Shown here: positions 57,637 through 64,000 of the stretch, piece after piece
Numbering within the stretch: the stretch's first letter is position 1
Layout of the letters: each line of letters begins with the position of its first letter
Assembly (NCBI GenBank): GCA_036768485.1
Contig: JAVLUZ010000513.1
Coordinates: 1,885,413-1,949,412, forward strand
Source: Mermis nigrescens
Taxonomy: Eukaryota > Nematoda > Enoplea > Mermithida > Mermithidae
Direction of reading: 5' to 3'
DNA length: 64,000 nt
Made by a program: the position numbers and the translations under genes
The notes under the pieces: model-generated
What the model saw: only the letters and a program-made list of their open reading frames with translations
Databases searched by the model: none
Told to the model about the DNA's origin: nothing

Positions 57637-58579
57637 GTTGACAGTGAGATCTTGGGCAAAGTGATATCTAAGCAGTAAAATTATTGAAAAATCAATGCAA
57701 CATTGAATAGAATCGAAGCTTAATCTGAAGAATCCGTATGCATTTAATGAAGTTTAAGTAATTTTCATAATTCAAAGCGAAGAATTGTGAAGTAATCTAG
57801 AGACATGTTATACTAAATGCAGTAAATTGCCTTTTTGTCATTTTTCTGTATTAATCCAATCAAGAGCTTGAAACAGATGAAGTTGCTAGGTACTTCAATT
57901 TCAGTAATAATCCATAGCAATCAGAAAACGATTTATTCATCAATGAAGGTATATTTGTTTCATCATCTTTGTTTTTATGATATATAATATATATTATATA
58001 CATAATAGATCGCTCAACATTGCTAATAAATAACTGGTTTAACAAACTGACTTTGTCCAGACAGAAGCTTTGAATTTTTAAAAACCCCGATTAAAAATAA
58101 ATTTTAGTGACTGATTGATCGAGCAAACGTTCAAAAGAATTTTCTAATAGAAACAACTTTCATAGTAATCATTTATATGATCCAGGTTTTGTATCTTCCA
58201 GCGTCATTAAAACATTTGAAGCGGGAAAGCACATTGACGAAAAGCAATTTTGAAATTAACAGGAAATGAAAATTTATTCAAAAACAAGTTTATCTGTAGC
58301 TGACTGCAATAGCAACATCGATAGGCTTCGAAGCAGGTCTAAACTAAAACAGTTGCGCGCACGATGTGAATAAAAGTTGCAGTTTAAATTTATATAATGG
58401 TCACAAAAGTAAATGCATTAGAAAAAAAGCGTCGCTAGCAGATACTTTCTTGTTTAAATTTGTTCACAATAGAGAATAAGGAGAATTCGGCACGAATAAA
58501 ATAATGAAAGAGCTGAATAATGGAATTTGTGTAGACCGTATGCGCGATATATTGTGGCAATAGGAAAGATTAACAGACT

Positions 58580-59886
58580 CAGTGGCGGATCTAGGATTTT
58601 CCAAAGTGGGTGCGGTATCCCAACTTTTCCAAAAACAGCCAAAATTAGGTCCGAAAATTTTGCCCTTAACGCACGTAATAGCGTTTTTTCGGTGTTTTGC
58701 ATTGTATACTTTTACATATAATCACTTTTGACGCAATATTTTTCTTGAAATTTTTAAAATTTTAGACAATTTTGTGCGAAAAAATCAATTAAATTTCTTT
58801 GACTTTAAGAAAAATCTGGCGCGAAGCGTCGGAAAATTTGTGAAATTAAGGTGGATAGACGTGGGGTTGGGGGTATGCACCCCAGAAGTTGAAATACCCC
58901 TCCCCCAGAAATCAAAAGACCCCCCAGAATTCAATTTTTGGGATTTTTTTGCTTTTTTAGCGATTTTTTGATGCCATTGGATAGTGCTCGATGAGAAACG
59001 TCGAAAAATGGTTTTTTTTCGCCATACAACCACTTTTAAGGCCATTTTTTGACCTTTGAAAATTTTTTTTCCCCAGAATTTCGTTGCTGCTCACCTATGG
59101 TCTAGAAGCACGATTTACTGCTTGATTTCCTGTATTTATAGCATTTGATGCGAAACATCGAAATTTTCAATTTAAAAATGGAAGAAAACTATGCAAAAAT
59201 AGCTGTTTTTGCAGTTAAAATTGTTTTGAAACCTACATGAACAGAAAATGGCTTCTCAGACAGTGTTTTTTTGTACAAGGTCCGTTTGAACATGTACAAA
59301 GATGGTCTCTAAAAGTCTTTGTACATTTTGTACACACAAATTTTTGGGTACTATGATATCGTACGGTAGCGACTTTAGTGTGGTAAAACAGAGTTGTTCG
59401 ACCTTTGATAGTGTATTTTGGCTAATTCCTGGTTTCACGAGGGCAAAAATCATTAACAATCGTCTCAAACGGCGCGAAGCGCCAAAAATTTGACATTTTT
59501 CCTTCCGAAATGCGATTTCTGCTATTATAAAGATATATAGGACACACCATTACGCATGAAATTTTTGCGAATTTCAGACCTTTTTTGGCAGTTTTTGTCT
59601 TCCCAGAAATCTTTGTACATGTACAAAGACGGTCCCGAAAAGTCTTTGTACATCGGGAAAAATCTTCGCCGAATATAAAAATAACCGTGCTTCCAGGTCG
59701 CTAAGAAAGTAAGTAAATGTCATTAACAGGTATCATCCGGCGCGTAGCGCCGGAAAAATTTGATAAATTATGGTCACTGACGGCCAAAAATCATTGCAAA
59801 TCGCATATCCATTCTTTATCTCGCCAAATATTTTTGGCCAATGGGGGGCGGCCGCTCCCCCGCCCCTCCCCCTAAATCTGCCCCTA
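58580..59886. mobile_element. hAT-type element, CAGTGGCGGATCTAGG family
   Basis: 1307 bp, perfect 8-bp flanks AACAGACT (58572-58579 and 59887-59894). Termini CAGTGGCGGATCTAGG and CCTAAATCTGCCCCTA. It holds a family A copy (about 58855-59097) and the TGTACAAAGAC hairpin. The sister copy at 48293-50325 lacks the family A insertion. Confidence 0.9.
58855..59097. mobile_element. Family A element nested in 58580-59886
   Basis: From ACGTGGGGTTGGGGGTATGC to CGTTGCTGCTCACCTATG. The empty site is seen inverted near 50055-50080 (CTTCTAGATGTCTGTCCGCC). The left duplication is lost. Confidence 0.75.
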
Positions 59887-60283
59887 AACAGACTCGCTTA
59901 TTTTACATTTTACGGTAGATTATATCAAATCACATTTACATTGTGATTCAATCGCACTTTGGAAGCAATATGTTTCTAGGTTTCTAATTCAATTATTAGC
60001 ACATATTGCATAACTGCAGTGCTGATTTTCCATTTTATATTAGGGGATTCGGGTGCCCGGGTAAACCCGGTAGTAAAATTATTTTCTACCAGGGTACCCT
60101 TCGGGTACCCGCGTGCAGCTCTAGTTGTGCCTGTGTCTCCCCCGAAACAAAATCCTGGATACGGTTTGTGCACACCTATGTACCTATTGTGTGTAGCATT
60201 ACTTTGCTTGCAGTAAGCGCTTGTAGTAGCGCTTAGTCCTGGTTTTCCTAGGTTTTCGAATGCGCTGATTATATTGGTGACAT

Positions 60284-60356
60284 TTTCAAACTGCTGTTTG
60301 CTGGACTCGAACCGCGAACCTCTTCATTCAAAGCCCGACGTCTTTACCAATCGACA
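60284..60356 (-). ncRNA. tRNA-like sequence (A box and B box), probably SINE or pseudo-tRNA
   Basis: Read on the minus strand: GCCCTTGTCGATTGGTAAAG (A-box-like) and GCGGTTCGAGTCC (B box) at normal tRNA spacing. The T, anticodon and acceptor stems do not pair properly, so a functional tRNA is unlikely. Confidence 0.45.
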
Positions 60357-60481
60357 AGGGCAGGTTCATCTCGATATTGGAATAATATATTAATATGATT
60401 GATTAATAAGTACTAATATTAATAATATATTAACATGCATTAATATCGATTGGGGTTTCTGGGATTGCTTGAGAATTCAGA

Positions 60482-60605
60482 TTAGTGCCGGACATGGGAT
60501 AAGCCCAAGGCATAAATGGAGCAAAACTTGCTCCGTTCGCTTCACTCGCTTCGCAATTTCGCCCTATTTATCTGAGGCTTAGCCCATGCGCTGGCACCAA
60601 TGTGA
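60482..60605. mobile_element. Small inverted-repeat element nested in 60165-60915
   Basis: Left TAGTGCCGGACATGGGATAA then GCCCAAGGCATAAATGG, right CCTATTTATCTGAGGCTTAG then CCCATGCGCTGGCACCA, inverted with a few changes; loop CTTCGCTTCACTCGCTTCGC. About 124 bp. Confidence 0.75.
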
Positions 60606-61679
60606 ATGCACATAACTAAGCCTAAGCCTAGGACGTTGGTAACAATGACCCAGTCAATGTTTATAACCATTTCAAGGATTAAGAATGCAGACTGGTGCCA
60701 GCACCCTGCTTCCTACCACAGCTTGCCAGACATTGATATTTTTATCATGCCGAGGGTTTTACCCGCTTATGCGCTTAACTTTGTACTTTAAAAATGTCAC
60801 CGATGCAATCAGCACATTCGAAAACCTAGAAAAAACCGCAATCAAGCGCTACTACAAGCACTTACTGCAAGCAAAGTAATGTTACGCACAAAAGGTAGGT
60901 GTGCACCAGGCACAATAATACCTGTACTTATTCCTGTTATAATTAGTGGCACCTACCTTTTTCTACATGAATTGAAAAAGTGTGCGAGACTGTGTTCAGT
61001 GCCTGGAATAGCCCGTATTTCACTGTTTTCGCATGCGCTTATTTGAAATGCGTTTCGCATAAAGCGAGTAGACAAGTGCGATTTCAGAAACGCCTGAATT
61101 TCATATTTATTTATTTGATGACTTTATTGAGTGGCATTAACTGATTCTTAGCTTCCTATGTGCAGTCATGAATAACCAAAATGTTGGTGCCAGCGTTTAA
61201 AATACCTAGGTAAGCTGGGGCTACTTTGATCGAAAATTGGGTAATTTGACTTTGGTCCCTTGCCATAAGTACTTTTACTATTAAACAGATTATTAGATAA
61301 CAGTGGTACTTTTTTGTACCACCACATCGTATTGAATATGCTATTTGGTACCCTTCAGTACATTTTGCTGGGAGGCAATATTCTTTTTTCAAGAACCATT
61401 TTTGTGATCAAAGTGACCCACATGATGGGTTACTTTGATTGCAATGCTAAACTGTGTCATAAATGTGATTTTTGAGTAGTTTTAGTGGCAATGTTCATCA
61501 CTGGGAATGAAATAGTGATTTAGGATGATCTCAATGGGAAGACCAACTATTCCTCGAGTAGATGATGAAGCAAAGCCACATGAAGTAACTTTCCTAGAGG
61601 ACTGAAAAAGTTTTTTATAATGCAATATAGCCAGGCCCGTGAACAAAATTTTTTCAAAACATAAGGGTAAGAGGATGAA

Positions 61680-61890
61680 TTAGAGTTTGCAAATTTTGCT
61701 ACCCGGATGCCTAAGATACGGTGAGAATCCAATGGAAACCATCGCTTGTAGAGCTAGGCTTCTTGAACCAATTTCATTTTCTGTATAAAAGTTGTGCAGA
61801 ACAAAAGGCATATACAAGTAGATGAAAAATACGCCTTAGGCTGTATAATGACTAAATATGGAGTGTTTAAACCTTGCGCTTATATATGAG
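61680..61890. repeat. Inverted fragment of the 405-bp unit family
   Basis: GCAAATTTTGCTACCCGGAT and GGTGAGAATCCAATGGA, then ATACGCCTTAGGCTGTATAA and GGAGTGTTTAAACC, are the inverse of 55010-55165. It ends only about 40 bp before the KID exon acceptor. Confidence 0.65.
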
Positions 61891-61927
61891 CTTGTAAATT
61901 ATAGTTTAGCTGTTGCACATCTTTTAG

Positions 61928-62001
61928 GCTGTGAATGATCTTCTGGATGATGAAGAGCTCAGGATAAGACGGGAATCCTTGAATCGAAGGCCTTCCTACA
62001 G
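61928..62001 (+). CDS. crh-1: CREB/CRH-1 kinase-inducible domain (KID) exon
   Basis: A 74-nt exon between CATCTTTTAG and the strong donor ACAG|GTGAGT. Frame 0 reads AVNDLLDDEELRIRRESLNR then RPSYR, with the last Arg codon split (phase 2). RRPSYR is the hallmark PKA/CaMK target of CREB (Ser133 in mammalian CREB, here Ser85 if joined to exon 1). It is preceded by the acidic/basic RRESLN stretch typical of helix A; the form LNRRPSYR is as I remember nematode CRH-1. Phosphorylation of this Ser recruits the CBP KIX domain. The following exon (KIL-DL helix B) was not found before 64000, so the gene runs off the window and its bZIP domain is outside. Confidence 0.88.
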
Positions 62002-62003
62002 GT

Positions 62004-63660
62004 GAGTGCTAATAAAACATTTTAAATCAATTGAAGCAGCTCTACATATGGTGTCTCAGTCGTTTTGATATTATAATTGTCTTTTAACCTACTTTGCGCT
62101 CGATCATATGTCCGCAATAATTTGTTATGGAATTAAGTTTACTCTAAAATATTGAAATCAATGTTTATATTGTATAATCATCCCCATGGCTCATGATATT
62201 CTCGTTCGATTCGTTTGTACACTCTTTGTTTTACTGCGAGCACGCTTTTTCACAAATGGTCAACCCGTGGAAAGCCCTAGAATCTTATGCATAATGTTGT
62301 TCATCTTGTAAGTGAATATATATTTAGCAGATGGGTTTTTGTTAAAATTTTTATTATACGTTTTTTATAGAAATCGTTTATGAATGCGAATGCTTTCAGT
62401 GCATGTTGTAAATGTACATAAGCCGTTTGTCCTGGGAATGGGATCAGCATTTCTTTGTGCAAGGTCCCTTTGTACATGTATGACAAAGACGGTCCCGAAA
62501 AGTCTATGTACATCGGGAAAAATCTTTGCCGAATACGAAAAAAGTGTGCCTGGGATTCCATGTTCCTATGCCTGGCTATGTGCCTTTTTGACGTGTTTGC
62601 ATTGCACTATGCAGTATATGTACATGCACATAGGGAGGTCTGACGGAATATTCTCTGTATCATTTTTGGGGACAGAAGCAGCAATAATATCAAAATTTTT
62701 CCGGCACTGTTTACTCAAAAGGCGCCAAACATTGTGTTATAACTTATAATAGTCTAAAACATCTGAACTTCTCGCCAAATTCATCTACTTCGATATTTTC
62801 AGTAATAAAAGCGATATAATGCATTCAAAATGGACCTAAAGATGCTTTAAGAATACCATAAAATAGCATTTTTTACATTTTGAGTTGTTTAAATGGCATA
62901 AAAATTGTGAGCACTAAATCAACGGGTTTGGATTTCCGGGATTTCACACTTCCTGCCGACCTTGACCTTGTGCATCTATAGTCTATGCAGTAGCAGACCC
63001 GTATCATAGCGTTCCAAGGTCGCAGAGTTGAGGTAGGGTAAAATTACAAAATTCGGGACCAATAAATTTAGGCTTCGGGACTTTTTTGCAAGTCAAATGT
63101 GGGAAATGATCAAAATAGTTTGTACTAAATGCTTGAACGGGGTTAAAACGACTGCACTTTCTAGTAGGTACTTTTTTAGCTCATTTTGACTCGTTTTGAC
63201 ACTTTAATCAGTAAAAACGTACAAGAATTCGTCGAAAATTTTAGCTTTTTCAATCGATTCAACTCCATTCTATGCATTTTATTCATACATAAGTGCCAAT
63301 TTTTTCGGTGTTAAATTTTGTTTAATGTTTCTTGAAAATTAAAAGAACTTATCTTATCGTCTTGGAAGGAATAGCATCGTCGGAAACGCCGAAAAACGAT
63401 GTTCTTGACGTGTACTTGATCGTTTCTGAAGCCAAAAAAGTCACTTTATAAAAATTTTCACTTTAACTCCCCAGAATGCCCACTCTGCTGGAAAAATCTG
63501 GAGCTTTTTCAACAACAAGATGCAGTTTTCTATCTTTTCGTCGATTTTTTTACCTTCAAAAAAATTTGACGACTAAGGGGATTGTCGTGTCGTCCCCTTA
63601 ATGTGCACCGTGTTATGCAAAGATACTCTGCAAATGTGTTACGAGTATCTAGCTCTGAGC
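62004..63660 (+). other. CREB intron following the KID exon
   Basis: No exon with the expected KIL..DL start was seen. A TGTACAAAGAC-type hairpin lies at about 62470-62510 followed by ATCGGGAAAAATCTTTGCCG, also found near 59611-59675 and 63775-63835. Confidence 0.5.
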
Positions 63661-63661
63661 A

Positions 63662-63760
63662 TAGATGCATGAACAGCATGGCCGATCTGGTGGTGGGGTC
63701 AACCGGTCTGGGGGGTCAAGAATCTGACTTTTTTGGGCCAAAATGACCTCAAAAATTGAT
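63662..63760. repeat. Left end of an ACACGT-type hAT miniature element
   Basis: CATAGATGCATGAACAGCAT followed by GGTGGTGGGGTCAACCGG matches the start of 29630-30012. The right part is replaced by the hairpin repeat. Confidence 0.55.
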
Positions 63761-63842
63761 ATAAGCGCCACTTTTTTGTATTCGGCAATGATTTTTCCCG
63801 ATGTACAAAGACTTTCGGGGACCGTCTTTGTACATGTATATA

Positions 63843-64000
63843 CGAGGGGCGTTCAATAAGTTCGTGGTAGTTTTACAATAACTTTTTTCTGTCTGTGCTA
63901 TCATCATACGGTTTGTTGCATAGCATTCCCCTACATGTGCTGTACGTTCTTGCACTCACCATTTCTTTCTTCATACGTTTTCATGTCCTAGAAAATTTTT
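63843..64000. mobile_element. Mariner-type terminal inverted repeat and element start
   Basis: After TATA comes CGAGGGGCGTTCAATAAGTT, a typical mariner terminus inserted at TA. The rest of the element lies beyond the window, so its transposase status is unknown. Confidence 0.8.

Larger units (their letters stand above)
55259..60123. mobile_element. Large hAT-like element with nested insertions
   Basis: 4865 bp. Termini TAGTGCTGCAC and GTGCAGCTCTA, flanks ATTGTGCC (55251-55258) and GTTGTGCC (60124-60131), 7/8. Subterminal TACCCGGGTA repeats at both ends. Inside it are 55526-57636 (which itself holds 55893-57274) and 58580-59886. No transposase frame recognised. Confidence 0.8.
54865..60160. 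mobile_element. Outer TATCCAGG-terminus element split by a hAT insertion
   Basis: Left CCCATATCCAGGGGGGATAG, right CCCCCGAAACAAAATCCTGG then ATACGG are inverted. Left portion (54990-55200) matches the 405-bp units. No target duplication fixed, so the limits are provisional. Confidence 0.45.
60165..60915. mobile_element. Inverted-repeat element with ~110-bp arms, GTGCACACCTA termini
   Basis: The left arm (GTGCACACCTATG ... CATTACTTTGCTTGCAGTAA ... AGGTTTTCGAATGCGCTGAT) is inverted at 60785-60915 (AATCAGCACATTCGAAAACC ... TTACTGCAAGCAAAGTAATG ... TAGGTGTGCAC). It carries a tRNA-like stretch next to the left arm and a small nested element at 60482-60605. Confidence 0.8.
44664..61927 (+). other. 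CREB intron 1 (17.3 kb, transposon-filled)
   Basis: If exon 1 and the KID exon belong together, this is one phase-0 intron. It is almost wholly filled with a CR1-like retrotransposon, several hAT-like elements and miniature inverted-repeat elements, listed separately. No additional coding exon with good splice sites was recognised inside it, though a short one could be missed. Confidence 0.5.

Noticed and set aside
60284..60356. Functional tRNA gene
   Set aside because: A and B boxes are present but the T, anticodon and acceptor stems do not pair.
62384..62749. 121-codon plus-strand frame following the KID exon
   Set aside because: It runs through the TGTACAAAGAC hairpin repeat, does not continue the KID frame and does not start with the expected helix B residues.

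Overview
The window is a eukaryotic, AT-rich, transposon-loaded stretch, most likely from a nematode. Two host genes can be read from it. Their introns have T-rich 3' splice sites (TTTTCAG, TTTTTTGTGCAG) and their protein types match nematode families: a TWK-type two-pore potassium channel and a CREB/CRH-1 transcription factor. The very high repeat load and long introns suggest a repeat-rich, non-Caenorhabditis lineage. That last point is inference; species cannot be read from the sequence.

Gene 1 (minus strand, 25880 down to 8494) is a complete two-pore-domain K+ channel. Six exons (25880-25791, 22024-21792, 15053-14890, 13466-13292, 11338-10997, 8827-8494) join in frame into 445 residues. 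The signature filters are TTIGYGN, rebuilt across an intron, and TTIGFGD, with the expected four membrane segments. Gene 2 (plus strand) is the 5' part of a CREB gene. A 62-residue first coding exon lies at 44478-44663. A phase-compatible exon at 61928-62001 carries the kinase-inducible domain core RRPSYR. The bZIP part lies beyond the right edge. The two genes are head-to-head with about 18.6 kb between start codons. The span 23.4-33.4 kb is poor in recognisable repeats and could hold shared regulatory DNA.

Layout. 0-7.7 kb: two copies of a composite non-coding repeat full of GTGTAAAGTTTACAC-like units, a broken mariner transposase, and a TACTAGCAAAG inverted-repeat element. 8.5-25.9 kb: the K2P gene, whose introns hold hAT-type miniature elements, a 454-bp foldback, a long CA tract and minisatellites. 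26-34 kb: mostly unique DNA with one hAT miniature element and one weak exon candidate. 35-44 kb: a third composite repeat, tandem 405-bp units, nested miniature elements and an unrecognised minus-strand exon pair. 44.5-62 kb: the CREB first intron (17.3 kb), filled with a CR1-like retrotransposon (PHD-finger ORF1, endonuclease, reverse transcriptase) split by a 3.4-kb hAT-like element, then a stack of hAT-like elements nested one inside another. 62-64 kb: intron sequence ending in a mariner terminus.

Many element boundaries were fixed by inverted termini plus 8-bp target duplications seen directly. The most unusual observation is that one hAT duplication (CTGGACAG) is exactly the 3' splice site of K2P exon 5.
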